This document shows positions 40,767-49,624 of a DNA stretch of 49,823 nucleotides, piece after piece; position 1 is the stretch's first letter, and each line of letters starts with the position of its first letter. Origin of the DNA: Agromyces sp. (GTDB lineage: Bacteria > Actinomycetota > Actinomycetes > Actinomycetales > Microbacteriaceae). The translations under genes and the position numbers were made by a program. Below the pieces are notes generated by a model, which had not been told where the DNA came from, made no database searches, and worked only from the letters and a program-made list of their open reading frames with translations. The DNA is taken from contig JAPSJT010000003.1 of NCBI GenBank assembly GCA_031178045.1, forward strand, positions 1 to 49,823. The letters are read 5' to 3'.

Positions 40767-43019
40767 TCAGCCGATCGCGGCGACGGCGACGTCGGGGTTG
40801 TCGCTGAAGAGGCCGTCGAGCCCCGCATCCAGGAACACGCGGATCTCACCGGCGAGGTCGCCGACGCCCGCGGGGTCGGTGCTCGAGCGGAACTCGGCCG
40901 GGAGGAACGCATTCTCGCGGCGGAACGTCCATCCGTGCACCTGCAGCCCGGCATCGTGCGCGTCGTCGATCACCGACGTCGGCGTGCCGAGGGTGCCATC
41001 CGCCTCGCGGGGGATCGCGATGGCCTTCTCGATGCCGATGCCGTCGGCGTAGGTCGCGATCTCGGCGAGGCCGGCGGGGGTCACGAGGTCCGCGTAGGTC
41101 CGCGTGTCGCCCGCGAGGGCGAGGTCGTACGGGCGCCCGCTCGAGTTCACGAGCTGCGCGAGCGCGACCTCCGTGAGCCCGTCGAGCTCTTGCAGGTTCG
41201 CGACCTCGAAGCTCTGCACGATGACCGGGGCGTCGGCGTGGTCGAGGCCGTTCGCGGCGAGTTCGGCGACGAGCGGCGCCTCGAGCGAGAGGCCGATCGA
41301 GTCGAAGTACGACGGATGCTTCGTCTCGGGGTAGACGCCGATCTGCTCGCCCTGGCAGCTCACCGAGTGGCGTGCCAGGTCGATGACCTCGTCGAGCGTG
41401 GGCACCTGGTAGAGCCCGTCGAATGCCGTGTTCTCGGGGCGGATCTGCGGGAGTCGCTCGATCGCGCGAAGGGTCTTCAGCTCGGCGAGCGTGAAGTCCT
41501 CGGTGAACCAGCCGGTGACGGCGGCGCCGTCGATGGACTTCGTCGTCTTCCGGTTCGCGAACTCGGGGCGGGACGCGACATCCGTGGTGCCGCTGATCTC
41601 GTTCTCGTGGCGGGCGACGAGCACGCCGTCCTTCGTGGCGACGACGTCGGGCTCGATGAAGTCGGCGCACTGCAGGATCGCGGTCTCGTAGGCCGCGAGG
41701 GTGTGCTCGGGTCGGTAGCCGCTCGCACCGCGGTGGCTGACGACGGTGATCTCCGAGGAGGGCACGCGTTCCTTCTCGAGGTCGATGAGGTCGAACTCCG
41801 TGTCGTCGGGCGTGCCCGGGATCCGCGCGTCGTTGCCGGGGTAGTTGTTGTCGTTGCCGATGAGGAGGCGGCCGTCGCGCAGCCTGACGACCGTCTCGAA
41901 CGACTGCACCGGAAGCGAGAACACCGCACCGGTGCCGTAGCCGTCGCCGGCGCCGAGCAGGTCGGGGTTCGCGATGCGCAGCGCATCGAGCACCAGCGTC
42001 TTCTCGACGTAGCCCTCGTCGTCGGTGCGCGACAGGTCGATCTCGTAGACGCGCTTCGTGACCGACTGCTCGCCCTCGAAGTCGTCACGCTCGACGAGGA
42101 GCAGCACGTCGCTGCGCACGGTGAAGGCATCGCCGATGACGTTGGCGTCCTGGTCGGTCTCGTAGTCCCAGGTGCGTCCGGTGTAGGCGCCGGTTCTCGT
42201 GTCGAACTCCAGCACCTCGCGCCGTCGCAGCTCGGGATCGTCGACGTATGCGCCCTCCAGGATGGGGTAGAGGTAGCGGCCGTTCGCCGAGCCGGCGAGC
42301 GCCTCGAACCCGCGGCTCGCGCGCACGCGCGGCGTCTCGCCCGACGCCAGGTAGGGGTTCTGCGGCGATTTGGCGCCGTCGGGAAGCGGCACGGGCTGCT
42401 CGAGCAGGGTGCCGTTCGCGTCGAAGTGCAGGAGGAAGGGGCCGAACTCCTCGCCGACCCAGAACGAGCCGTCCTTCGCCTGGACCACGGACTCGATGTC
42501 GAAGTCGGCACCCGTGAGGAGGCGCTCGGCGGTCGACTCGTTCACGATGGGGAAGTCGAGCACGTGGTTCGCGTCGTTGTACGAGATGAACCGCTCGATC
42601 GAGATCTCCCCGGATCCACCGGCAGCGGTCTCCCAGTCGGGACGGACGAGGTAGTTGCGCAGCAGGAAGTCGGCCGAATTCGCCTTGCTCCCGAAGCCGT
42701 TGTCGGGCTGTGCCCAGAACGTGCCGTCGCCGTTGTCGACCATGGCCGAGAAGCCGGGGATGACCTGGCCCGGGAACGGGCCGGAACGTCCGTTGGCCGG
42801 CGTCACGAGGGCGCCGGATGCCGGGCCGGGCGCGATGTGATCGGCCGACAGGGTCGCGCGGCCGACGAGCGTCGGCTCGACCGTCTTGGCGGACGGACCC
42901 TGCGGTTCTCCCTTCCCGGCCGCGAAGGCGGGGGAGGGGACGAGGATGACGGCAGCGGCGGCGGCCGCGGCGGCGATGGCGAGGATGCGCGTGTGCGCAT
43001 GTCTGATGCGATGTCCCAT
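40767..43019 (-). CDS. Secreted esterase-like (phytase) / glycerophosphodiester phosphodiesterase fusion
   Basis: A 750-residue exported protein. A Sec signal peptide (basic start, hydrophobic Ala-rich core, cleavage after PAFA) is followed by an N-terminal esterase-like/phytase-type beta-propeller domain (about 50-420; ATLSADHI, DNGFGSKANSADF, GFEALAGSANGRYLYPILEG). A C-terminal GDPD barrel follows (about 425-750) with SHRGASGYRPEHTLAAYE, FIEPDVVATKDGVLVARHEN and GLFSDNPDVA. It probably releases phosphate or glycerol-phosphate from phosphodiesters outside the cell, possibly to scavenge phosphorus. It interrupts the aroB-aroQ neighbourhood on the opposite strand. No Pho-box was identified by eye. 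Confidence 0.9.
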   Translation of the reverse strand: MGHRIRHAHTRILAIAAAAAAAAVILVPSPAFAAGKGEPQGPSAKTVEPTLVGRATLSADHIAPGPASGALVTPANGRSGPFPGQVIPGFSAMVDNGDGTFWAQPDNGFGSKANSADFLLRNYLVRPDWETAAGGSGEISIERFISYNDANHVLDFPIVNESTAERLLTGADFDIESVVQAKDGSFWVGEEFGPFLLHFDANGTLLEQPVPLPDGAKSPQNPYLASGETPRVRASRGFEALAGSANGRYLYPILEGAYVDDPELRRREVLEFDTRTGAYTGRTWDYETDQDANVIGDAFTVRSDVLLLVERDDFEGEQSVTKRVYEIDLSRTDDEGYVEKTLVLDALRIANPDLLGAGDGYGTGAVFSLPVQSFETVVRLRDGRLLIGNDNNYPGNDARIPGTPDDTEFDLIDLEKERVPSSEITVVSHRGASGYRPEHTLAAYETAILQCADFIEPDVVATKDGVLVARHENEISGTTDVASRPEFANRKTTKSIDGAAVTGWFTEDFTLAELKTLRAIERLPQIRPENTAFDGLYQVPTLDEVIDLARHSVSCQGEQIGVYPETKHPSYFDSIGLSLEAPLVAELAANGLDHADAPVIVQSFEVANLQELDGLTEVALAQLVNSSGRPYDLALAGDTRTYADLVTPAGLAEIATYADGIGIEKAIAIPREADGTLGTPTSVIDDAHDAGLQVHGWTFRRENAFLPAEFRSSTDPAGVGDLAGEIRVFLDAGLDGLFSDNPDVAVAAIG

Positions 43020-43154
43020 GGGAGCGAATCAAGCGCGTCAACCGCACGCGGGCATGTCCGACGCGGGACGCGATGCCGACGAACGGGTGAACGGAGGGTT
43101 CGGCGAAGGAGGCGAGGCGGGGTCTCCGCTCGCTCCCGTCGATAGGCTGGCCGG
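43020..43154. promoter_or_regulatory. Divergent region before the GDPD fusion and aroQ
   Basis: On the plus strand TAGGCT (43143-43148) is six bases before GTG 43155, which points to a leaderless aroQ transcript. On the minus strand TTGACG lies about 20 bases before ATG 43019, too close to serve as -35 for that start. Nothing else is evident. Confidence 0.4.
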
Positions 43155-43598
43155 GTGACCACGACCATCCTCGTCCTGAACGGGCCGAACCTCGGCCGCC
43201 TCGGCACGCGCGAGCCCGAGGTGTACGGCAGCGAGACGCTCTCCGACATCGGAGCACGCCTCGAGGCATCCGTGCCCGACGACGTCGAGATCGACCTGCG
43301 CCAGACCGACGACGAGGCCGAGATCATCGGCTGGATCCACGAGGCGGTCGACCGGGGCCTTCCCGTGGTGCTGAACCCCGCCGCGTTCACTCACTACAGC
43401 TACGCGCTCCGGGACGCAGCGGCGCAATTGAAGCAGGCGGGGATCCCGCTCGTCGAGGTGCACCTCTCCAATCCGCACAGCCGAGAGGCGTTCCGGCACA
43501 CGAGCGTCATCTCGGGCGTCGCGACGGGCGTCATCGCGGGTTTCGGCGCGGACTCGTACCGGCTCGCAGTGGACTGGGTTCTGCGCTCGCTCGCGTGA
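43155..43598 (+). CDS. aroQ: Type II 3-dehydroquinate dehydratase
   Basis: A 147-residue dodecameric-type dehydratase. It has ILVLNGPNLGRLGTREPEVYG with the catalytic Tyr, LNPAAFTHYSYALRDA, and VHLSNPHSREAFRHTSVIS. It converts 3-dehydroquinate to 3-dehydroshikimate. GTG 43155 has no Shine-Dalgarno but a -10-like TAGGCT six bases upstream. It is separated from aroB by the GDPD fusion gene, so the shikimate genes need at least two promoters here. Confidence 0.95.
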   Translation: MTTTILVLNGPNLGRLGTREPEVYGSETLSDIGARLEASVPDDVEIDLRQTDDEAEIIGWIHEAVDRGLPVVLNPAAFTHYSYALRDAAAQLKQAGIPLVEVHLSNPHSREAFRHTSVISGVATGVIAGFGADSYRLAVDWVLRSLA

Positions 43599-43604
43599 GT
43601 CGAC

Positions 43605-43610
43605 TACACT
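43605..43610 (+). promoter_or_regulatory. Candidate -10 element of efp
   Basis: TACACT lies 61 bases before the efp ATG. No convincing -35 hexamer. Confidence 0.35.
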
Positions 43611-43671
43611 CGATCAGTCGCACGCGATCATGCGTGCCCTCTGACTTCCTCGATCGATCGGAACCTTCTCC

Positions 43672-44235
43672 ATGGCAAGCACCGCTGACATCAAGAACGG
43701 CGTCGTCCTCTCCATCGACGGCCAGCTCTGGAGCGTCATCGAGTTCCAGCACGTGAAGCCCGGCAAGGGCGGGGCGTTCGTGCGCACGAAGCTGAAGAAC
43801 GTCGTCACCGGCAAGGTCGTCGATCGCACCTACAACGCCGGCGCGAAGATCGACATCGAGAACGTCGACCGTCGCGATTTCACGTACCTCTACAACGACG
43901 GCGAAGCCTTCGTGTTCATGGACGCGACGGACTACGACCAGATCACGGTGCCCGCGACGGTGGTCGGCGACGCCGCCAACTTCATGCTCGAGAACCAGCC
44001 CGTCACCATCGCGCTGAACAACGGCAACCCCCTCTACGTCGACCTCCCCGCCTCGGTCGTGCTCGAGATCACGTACACCGAGCCGGGCCTCCAGGGTGAC
44101 CGCTCGACGGGCGGCACGAAGCCGGCGACCGTCGAGACCGGCTACGAGATCCAGGTGCCGCTCTTCCTCGAGACCGGCACGAAGGTCAAGGTCGATACCC
44201 GCACGGGCGACTACCTCGGCCGCGTGAACGACTAG
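43672..44235 (+). CDS. efp: Elongation factor P
   Basis: A 187-residue three-domain OB protein relieving ribosome stalling at proline runs. The tip loop reads [15 protein letters not shown], with Lys at the position modified in E. coli. [22 protein letters not shown] and the C-terminal signature [13 protein letters not shown] are present. No EpmA or other modification gene is in the window. ATG 43672. The stop overlaps nusB by one base (TAGTG). Confidence 0.97.
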   Translation: MASTADIKNGVVLSIDGQLWSVIEFQHVKPGKGGAFVRTKLKNVVTGKVVDRTYNAGAKIDIENVDRRDFTYLYNDGEAFVFMDATDYDQITVPATVVGDAANFMLENQPVTIALNNGNPLYVDLPASVVLEITYTEPGLQGDRSTGGTKPATVETGYEIQVPLFLETGTKVKVDTRTGDYLGRVND

Positions 44236-44648
44236 TGAGCGCGCGTACGAAGGCGCGAAAGCGCGCCCTCGACATGCTCTACTCGGCCGACATGCGAGGC
44301 GTGCCGGTCGAGCAGGTGCTCGCCACCGAGGCCGAGCGGGCGGTCTCCGAGCCCGAGCGGCAGGCCTCGTGGCTGTACGCCCGCGAGATCGTCGACGGCA
44401 TCGTCGACCACCGCGAGGAGATCGACGAGCTCATCACGACGCACTCGCGGGGCTGGACGCTCGAACGGATGCCGGCCGTGGATCGCGCACTCCTGCGCAT
44501 CGGCGTGTGGGAGATCCTCTACAACGACGAGGTGCCCGACCCGGTCGCGATCTCCGAAGCCGTCGAGGCGGCCACGGTGCTCTCGACGGATGACTCCGCC
44601 GGCTTCGTGAACGGTCTCCTCGCGGCGATCTCGCACTCGAAGGCCTGA
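44235..44648 (+). CDS. nusB: Transcription antitermination factor NusB
   Basis: A 137-residue all-helical protein needed with NusE for rRNA antitermination. It has [54 protein letters not shown], and FVNGLLAAI. GTG 44235 shares one base with the efp stop. It is followed by a long hairpin. Confidence 0.95.
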   Translation: MSARTKARKRALDMLYSADMRGVPVEQVLATEAERAVSEPERQASWLYAREIVDGIVDHREEIDELITTHSRGWTLERMPAVDRALLRIGVWEILYNDEVPDPVAISEAVEAATVLSTDDSAGFVNGLLAAISHSKA

Positions 44649-44660
44649 CACCGCCGACCT

Positions 44661-44686
44661 CCATCCCAGTGCTGGCACCGGGATGG
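44661..44686 (+). terminator. Hairpin after nusB
   Basis: Arms CCATCCCAGTGC and GCACCGGGATGG with a two-base loop and one A/C mismatch, 12 bases after the nusB stop. No U-run follows. It probably ends the efp-nusB transcript. Confidence 0.6.
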
Positions 44687-44824
44687 AACGGGGTGGTATC
44701 CCTCGGCGGATTCCGGAGCACGCCCGGATCTGCGGGCGGGGCGATCTCGGTTCACTGGATGAAGTGCCGCACTGCGGCGCTCGCCCCATCACCCGTGAAC
44801 CCGCTCTGGAAGGAGCACTTCGTC

Positions 44825-45361
44825 ATGTCCTCGATCCCCGCCCCTACTCCCGGCCTGCAACCCGTCGGACCCCGTCCCGTGCCGGTCGTCTCGCTCGGAC
44901 TCGTCGATCGGCTCTCCGGTCTCGAGGCCGCGCTCAAGGCGCTCCTCGAGCGCTGGAGCGTCCCGCTCCTCCGTGTCGCTCTCGGCACCGTGTTCTTCGC
45001 GTTCGGCGTGCTGAAGTTCTTCCCGGGTGTGAGCCCCGTCGAATCGCTCGTGCAGTCCACCTGGGCCGTGCTGACCTTCGGCATCGTCGGGGGACAGCTC
45101 GCGCTCGTGCTCACGGCGATCCTCGAGACCGTCGCGGGCCTGGCGCTCATCTCGGGCCGATTCGCCCGTTTCGGCCTCGTCGTCCTCGCGATCGCGTTCG
45201 TCGGGATCTTCTCTCCGCTCGTCTTCTTCCCGGGCGAGCTCTTCTCCTCGGTGGGACCGACCCTCCTCGGCCAGTACGTGCTGAAGAACGTCGTACTCGT
45301 CGCGGCCGCGCTGGTGATCGCCTCGCGCGTGCTCCGCGGGCCTGTGCGGTCCTCGCGATGA
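44825..45361 (+). CDS. DoxX-like membrane protein
   Basis: A 178-residue protein with four predicted membrane helices. A Pro-rich cytoplasmic start of about 25 residues is followed by LLRVALGTVFFAFGVLKFFPG (the DoxX-like first helix with Gly and Lys), then FGIVGGQLALVLTAILETVAGLAL, LVVLAIAFVGIFSPLVFFPG and YVLKNVVLVAAALVIASRV. Function unknown; DoxX proteins are linked to redox or membrane stress. ATG 44825 has AAGGAG nine bases upstream, against the longer start at 44669. It is a single-gene unit between two palindromes. Confidence 0.82.
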   Translation: MSSIPAPTPGLQPVGPRPVPVVSLGLVDRLSGLEAALKALLERWSVPLLRVALGTVFFAFGVLKFFPGVSPVESLVQSTWAVLTFGIVGGQLALVLTAILETVAGLALISGRFARFGLVVLAIAFVGIFSPLVFFPGELFSSVGPTLLGQYVLKNVVLVAAALVIASRVLRGPVRSSR

Positions 45362-45383
45362 ACCCTGGCAGGTCGGCCACCGT

Positions 45384-45417
45384 GAAGGGGCGAGGCGATC
45401 GATCGCCTCGTCCCTTC
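45384..45417. terminator. Bidirectional terminator
   Basis: A 17-base-pair stem with no spacer, centred between 45400 and 45401, containing one G-U pair; the inner arms are CGAGGCGATC and GATCGCCTCG. It lies 22 bases after the DoxX gene and 28 bases after the convergent membrane gene. Confidence 0.7.
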
Positions 45418-45445
45418 GGTGTACACCCCGCCTGACCGGCGCGCG

Positions 45446-46096
45446 TCAGACGGCGTGCACGGCGGCCGAGTGGCGAGACGGTGCCGGAGCGTCGGCGCGA
45501 GGACCCCACGCCGCGATGGCGCACACCTCGATTCCGAGCCCGACGAGCGTGCCGTGCGGCCAGTACGTCAAGACGACGGTGGACGCCACGAGGATCGGCA
45601 GCGTCATGCCGAGCAGCAGGCGTTCCCACCGGGGCACCTCGGCGCGCCGCCCGGCGATGAGCGCGGCCACGAAGGCCCAGATCCCGATTCCGATGAGGAG
45701 GAACGCCTCCGCGCCCCAGAGGGCGTGCAGCGGCGCATCCTCGGCATGGTTGAGATAGCTGAGTGCGGTGATCGGCGCACCGAGCAGGAGCAGCGCGCCG
45801 AGCGCACGGCCCGGTGCCCCGAGCGTTGCCAACACCGGCCCCGCCGCGAACCACAACAGCACGAAGGAGAGCGACACGGCGGATCCGAACACGAGATACA
45901 GATCGGCCTGCCCGATCGACTGGAGCTGCAGTCGGATTCCGTCGTAGACGGGCAGCCGCTCGAGCACCATCAGCCACTCCGGAAGCGCGCCGCTTCCCGA
46001 CCACACCGCCTGCTGCGGCGGCAGCAGGAAGAACGCCCACAGCGCGGCAGCGAGTGCGGACGCCACGGAGACGGGTCGAGACGGGACCGTGCGCAT
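45446..46096 (-). CDS. Membrane protein of unknown function
   Basis: A 216-residue protein with about six hydrophobic segments: VASALAAALWAFFLLP, LYLVFGSAVSLSFVLLWFAAG, ALGALLLLGAPITAL, LIGIGIWAFVAALI, LLLGMTLPILVASTVVL and LVGLGIEVCAIAAWG. A Trp-rich loop (LPEWLMVLERLPVYDGIRLQ) follows the first helix. No family was recognised. ATG 46096 has no Shine-Dalgarno but TAGCGT six bases upstream, suggesting a leaderless mRNA. It lies between the DoxX gene and the divergent pyr operon. Confidence 0.75.
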   Translation of the reverse strand: MRTVPSRPVSVASALAAALWAFFLLPPQQAVWSGSGALPEWLMVLERLPVYDGIRLQLQSIGQADLYLVFGSAVSLSFVLLWFAAGPVLATLGAPGRALGALLLLGAPITALSYLNHAEDAPLHALWGAEAFLLIGIGIWAFVAALIAGRRAEVPRWERLLLGMTLPILVASTVVLTYWPHGTLVGLGIEVCAIAAWGPRADAPAPSRHSAAVHAV

Positions 46097-46170
46097 GCCT
46101 GCACGCTAGCGCGGAGGGCCGTCGCCCCGGCAGCCCTCGGTCGCGGGACAGACGCCCGGCGGCGAGCAGG

Positions 46171-46176
46171 TAGACT
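46171..46176 (+). promoter_or_regulatory. Candidate -10 element of the pyr operon
   Basis: TAGACT, 56 bases before the pyrR start. The expected transcription start is near 46183. No good -35 is visible. Confidence 0.4.
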
Positions 46177-46191
46177 CGAGCGAGTTGACAA

Positions 46192-46225
46192 CCTTTAAGG
46201 CCGTCCTGTGAGGCGGAGAAGGGAG
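46192..46225 (+). promoter_or_regulatory. PyrR-binding leader and ribosome binding site of pyrR
   Basis: GTCCTGTGAGGC (46203-46214) matches the PyrR RNA-binding loop known from Bacillus pyr leaders (UCCnGnGAGGY). It can close with GCC/GGC arms (46200-46202, 46212-46214) inside an outer CCTT/AAGG stem (46192-46195, 46219-46222). The outer stem covers the GGGAG ribosome binding site (46221-46225). Mycobacterial PyrR represses translation through such a hairpin; the same is inferred here. Confidence 0.7.
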
Positions 46226-46232
46226 TCGGTCC

Positions 46233-46775
46233 TTGGCACGTGCCGTGCTCACCCAGGCTGACATCTCGCGGGCGCTGACCCGCATCGCGCACGAGGTCCT
46301 CGAGTCCAATCGCGGAAGCTCCGATCTCGTCCTCCTCGGCATCCCGACGCGTGGCGTGGTCCTCGCCCGGCGCATCGCCGAGAACATCGCCCGCATCGAA
46401 CCCGATGCTCCCGCGGCGCTCGCGGGAGCGCTCGACGTCACGATGTATCGCGACGACCTCGGTCGCACCCGCACCCGCACTCCGGCCCCCACCGAGGTGC
46501 CGCCCGGCGGCATCGACGGCAAGACCGTCGTGCTCGTCGACGACGTGCTGTACTCGGGTCGTACGATCCGGGCCGCGTTCGACGCACTCGCGGATCTCGG
46601 TCGTGCACGCGCCGTTCGCCTCGCGGTGCTCGTCGATCGAGGCCACCGGGAGTTCCCGATCCGCGCCGACTTCGTCGGCAAGAACCTCCCGAGCTCCACC
46701 CGAGAGCGCATCAACGTGCGGCTCGCCGAGATCGACGGCGACGACGCCGTGACGATCGACGGGGGCGAGGCCTGA
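46233..46775 (+). CDS. pyrR: Bifunctional pyr operon regulator / uracil phosphoribosyltransferase
   Basis: A 180-residue PRTase-fold protein. It has [36 protein letters not shown] and the PRPP loop [17 protein letters not shown], then [21 protein letters not shown]. It binds pyr leader RNA when UMP is high. The TTG start at 46233 is fixed by GGGAG seven bases upstream; a GTG at 46245 lacks such spacing. pyrB follows with one base shared. Confidence 0.94.
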   Translation: MARAVLTQADISRALTRIAHEVLESNRGSSDLVLLGIPTRGVVLARRIAENIARIEPDAPAALAGALDVTMYRDDLGRTRTRTPAPTEVPPGGIDGKTVVLVDDVLYSGRTIRAAFDALADLGRARAVRLAVLVDRGHREFPIRADFVGKNLPSSTRERINVRLAEIDGDDAVTIDGGEA

Positions 46776-47725
46776 TGCGGCACCTGCTGTCGACGAGATC
46801 GCTCGAGCGCGACGTCGCCATCGAGCTCCTCGACGTCGCCGAGGACATGGCCGCCGTGCAGGAGCGCGAGGTGAAGAAGCTGCCGACGCTTCGCGGCAAG
46901 ACCGTCGTGAACCTCTTCTTCGAGGATTCCACGCGCACCCGCATCTCGTTCGAGGCGGCGGCGAAGCGGCTCTCCGCCGATGTCATCAACTTCAGCGCGA
47001 AGGGATCGAGCGTCTCGAAGGGCGAGAGCCTGAAGGACACCGCGCAGACCCTCCACGCCATGGGCGCCGACGGTGTCGTGATCCGCCATCACGCGTCGGG
47101 TGCGCCGCAGACCCTCGCGGCGAGCGGGTGGATCGACGCGGGCATCGTGAACGCGGGCGACGGCACGCACGAACACCCGACGCAGGCCCTCCTCGACGCC
47201 TTCACGATCCGACGTCGCGTGCACGGCGCGGCATCCCGCGGCCGCGACCTCGACGGCGTGCACGTCCTGATCGTCGGCGACATCCTGCACTCCCGCGTCG
47301 CCCGGTCGAACGTCTGGCTGCTCACGACGCTCGGCGCCGAGGTCGAGCTCGTCGCGCCGCCCACCCTCGTCCCGGTCGATACGAGCGCGTGGCCCGCGGC
47401 GATCGGCTACGACCTCGACGCCGCGCTCGCGAGCGGACCCGATGTCGTCATGATGCTTCGGATCCAGGCCGAGCGGATGCACGCGGCGTTCTTCCCGAAC
47501 AGCCGCGAATACGCGCGCACGTGGGGCCTCGACGACGCCAGGTTCGACCGCCTGGCCCCGACTACGATGGTCATGCACCCTGGGCCGATGAACCGCGGGC
47601 TGGAGATCTCCGCCCGCGCCGCCGACTCGCCGCAGTCCACGGTGCGCGAGCAGGTCGCGAACGGAGTATCAGTGAGAATGGCCGCCCTCTATCTGCTGCT
47701 GTCGGGCGAGCGGGGTGAGGCCTGA
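46775..47725 (+). CDS. pyrB: Aspartate carbamoyltransferase, catalytic chain
   Basis: A 316-residue enzyme. It has [19 protein letters not shown] (carbamoyl-phosphate site), [44 protein letters not shown] and [14 protein letters not shown]. It condenses carbamoyl phosphate and aspartate. No regulatory pyrI gene is present, as usual for actinobacteria, where PyrB often works with PyrC. It shares one base with pyrR and one with pyrC (TGATG). Confidence 0.97.
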   Translation: MRHLLSTRSLERDVAIELLDVAEDMAAVQEREVKKLPTLRGKTVVNLFFEDSTRTRISFEAAAKRLSADVINFSAKGSSVSKGESLKDTAQTLHAMGADGVVIRHHASGAPQTLAASGWIDAGIVNAGDGTHEHPTQALLDAFTIRRRVHGAASRGRDLDGVHVLIVGDILHSRVARSNVWLLTTLGAEVELVAPPTLVPVDTSAWPAAIGYDLDAALASGPDVVMMLRIQAERMHAAFFPNSREYARTWGLDDARFDRLAPTTMVMHPGPMNRGLEISARAADSPQSTVREQVANGVSVRMAALYLLLSGERGEA

Positions 47726-49071
47726 TGTCCGAGCGGTACCTCATCGCCGGGGCGACCCTGCCCACGGGCGAGCGCGCCGACCTCCTGCTCGACGGCGGCC
47801 GCATCGCCGAGATCGGCCGGGTGACGGATGTCGCGGGCGCGACCGTCGTCGACGCCGACGGGCTCGTCGCGCTCCCGGGTCTCGTCGACCTGCACACGCA
47901 CCTCCGCGAGCCGGGCTACGAGCAGAGCGAGACGGTGCTCACCGGCACCCAGGCGGCGGCCGCGGGCGGCTTCACTGCCGTCTTCGCGATGGCCAACACG
48001 TTCCCGGTGGCCGATACCGCCGGCGTGGTCGAGCAGGAGGCGAGTCTCGGTCGCGCGGCCGGCTACGCGACCGTGCAGCCGATCGGTGCCGTGACGATCG
48101 GCCTCAAGGGCGAACAGCTCGCCGAGCTCGGTGCCATGGCGCGCTCCCGCGCGAACGTCCGAGTCTTCTCCGACGACGGATTCTGCGTCTCCGACCCGCT
48201 GCTCATGCGCCGGGCGCTCGAGTACGTGAAGGCCTTCGACGGCGTCATCGCCCAGCATGCGCAGGAGCCGCGCCTCACCCAGGGCGCCCAGATGAACGAG
48301 GGTGCGCTCTCGGGCGAGCTCGGACTCGTCGGCTGGCCCGCCGTCGCCGAGGAGTCGATCATCGCGCGTGACGTGCTCCTCGCCGAGCACGTCGGCAGCC
48401 GACTGCACGTCTGCCACGTCTCCACCGCCGGCTCCGTCGAGGTCATCCGCTGGGCGAAGGCCCGCGGCATCGACGTGACGGCCGAGGTCACGCCGCACCA
48501 CCTGCTCCTCACCGAGGACCTCGTCGCCGGATACGACCCCCGCTACAAGGTGAACCCGCCGCTGCGCCGGGCCGAAGACGTCGAGGCCCTGCGTGCCGCA
48601 CTCGCCGACGGCACGATCGACATCGTCGCGACCGACCACGCCCCTCACCCCGTCGAGGCGAAGGAGAGCGAATGGGATGCCGCCGCCAACGGCATGGTGG
48701 GGCTCGAATCCGCACTCGCCGTCGTGCATGAGGCCGTCGTCGAGACGGGACTCATGGACTGGGCGGATGTCGCACGCGTGCTCTCGACGGCGCCGGCCCG
48801 CATCGGCCGGCTGAGCGGGCACGGGCACCCGCTCGCGGCCGGCTCGGCAGCGGAGCTCGTGCTCTACGACCCTGCGGCGGCATCCGAGTTCGACCGAGCC
48901 CGCCTCGCGGGTCGGAGCGTGAACTCGCCCTATCTCGGGCTCCGCCTGCCGGGCCGGGTCGTGGCGACCTTCCACTCGGGCTACCCGACCGTGCTCGACG
49001 GCTCCGTCCGCCCCGCGGACGAGGTCGCTCACGCGGCGGCCGCACGATCGGGGGCGGGCGATGCGCACTGA
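47725..49071 (+). CDS. pyrC: Dihydroorotase
   Basis: A 448-residue amidohydrolase. It has GLVDLHTHLREPGYEQSETV (metal-binding His-x-His), the QEPRLTQG segment, LHVCHVSTAGSVEVIRWAK, VTAEVTPHHLLLTED, and VATDHAPHPVEAKE with the catalytic Asp. It closes carbamoyl-aspartate to dihydroorotate. This is the long type I form. ATG 47725; the next start overlaps its last 11 bases. Confidence 0.96.
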   Translation: MSERYLIAGATLPTGERADLLLDGGRIAEIGRVTDVAGATVVDADGLVALPGLVDLHTHLREPGYEQSETVLTGTQAAAAGGFTAVFAMANTFPVADTAGVVEQEASLGRAAGYATVQPIGAVTIGLKGEQLAELGAMARSRANVRVFSDDGFCVSDPLLMRRALEYVKAFDGVIAQHAQEPRLTQGAQMNEGALSGELGLVGWPAVAEESIIARDVLLAEHVGSRLHVCHVSTAGSVEVIRWAKARGIDVTAEVTPHHLLLTEDLVAGYDPRYKVNPPLRRAEDVEALRAALADGTIDIVATDHAPHPVEAKESEWDAAANGMVGLESALAVVHEAVVETGLMDWADVARVLSTAPARIGRLSGHGHPLAAGSAAELVLYDPAAASEFDRARLAGRSVNSPYLGLRLPGRVVATFHSGYPTVLDGSVRPADEVAHAAAARSGAGDAH

Positions 49072-49624
49072 GCAATGGATCGGGCTCATCGTCGCCGTGG
49101 TCGTGGTCGGCATGGCGGCGTGGCTCATGCGACGTTCCTGGATGCGCCGCACGAAGCGCGACGAGACGCTCTCGGCCTACGAGCTGCCGGCCGAGCACGG
49201 TGCGCCCGTGCTCGAGACCGAGGTGCTCTACGTCGCGACCACGCCCGCCGGCGAACCCCTCGAGCGACTCGCCGTGCCGGGGCTCGCGTTCCGCGGGGCG
49301 GCACGCATCGAAGTGCTTCCCGAGGGCGTCGTCTTACGGATCGCGGGCGAACCGGCGAACTTCCTGCCGGCCGACCGCATCGTCTCGGCAGGCACGGCGA
49401 GCTACGCCATCGACCGCGGCGTCGAACCCGACGGACTGATCGCCGTCACCTGGATCGTGCGGCTCGCCGACGCCGATGGCGCGGGCGTCCCGCCGCGCGT
49501 CGACAGCTACCTCAGGGCCCGGTTCCCGGGCGACACGGCGCGCATCATCGCCGCCGTCAACGACATCGCCGCGGCGCCGCAGGCGCAGCGGCCGGAACAG
49601 GAGAGCGAGGCCTCGGATGACTGA
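49061..49624 (+). CDS. PH-like domain membrane protein
   Basis: A 187-residue protein: one N-terminal membrane helix ([17 protein letters not shown]), a basic stretch ([10 protein letters not shown]), then a small beta-rich domain ([42 protein letters not shown]) of the bacterial PH-like type. It is regularly found between pyrC and carA in actinobacteria, but its role is unknown. ATG 49061 overlaps pyrC by 11 bases and the stop overlaps carA by eight, so it is translated as part of the pyr operon. Confidence 0.82.
   Translation: MRTEQWIGLIVAVVVVGMAAWLMRRSWMRRTKRDETLSAYELPAEHGAPVLETEVLYVATTPAGEPLERLAVPGLAFRGAARIEVLPEGVVLRIAGEPANFLPADRIVSAGTASYAIDRGVEPDGLIAVTWIVRLADADGAGVPPRVDSYLRARFPGDTARIIAAVNDIAAAPQAQRPEQESEASDD

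Noticed and set aside
40935-43145. 736-codon plus-strand open frame opposite the GDPD fusion
   Set aside because: The minus strand encodes a signal peptide and two recognisable domains; the plus frame has none and is rich in Arg, Val and Glu.
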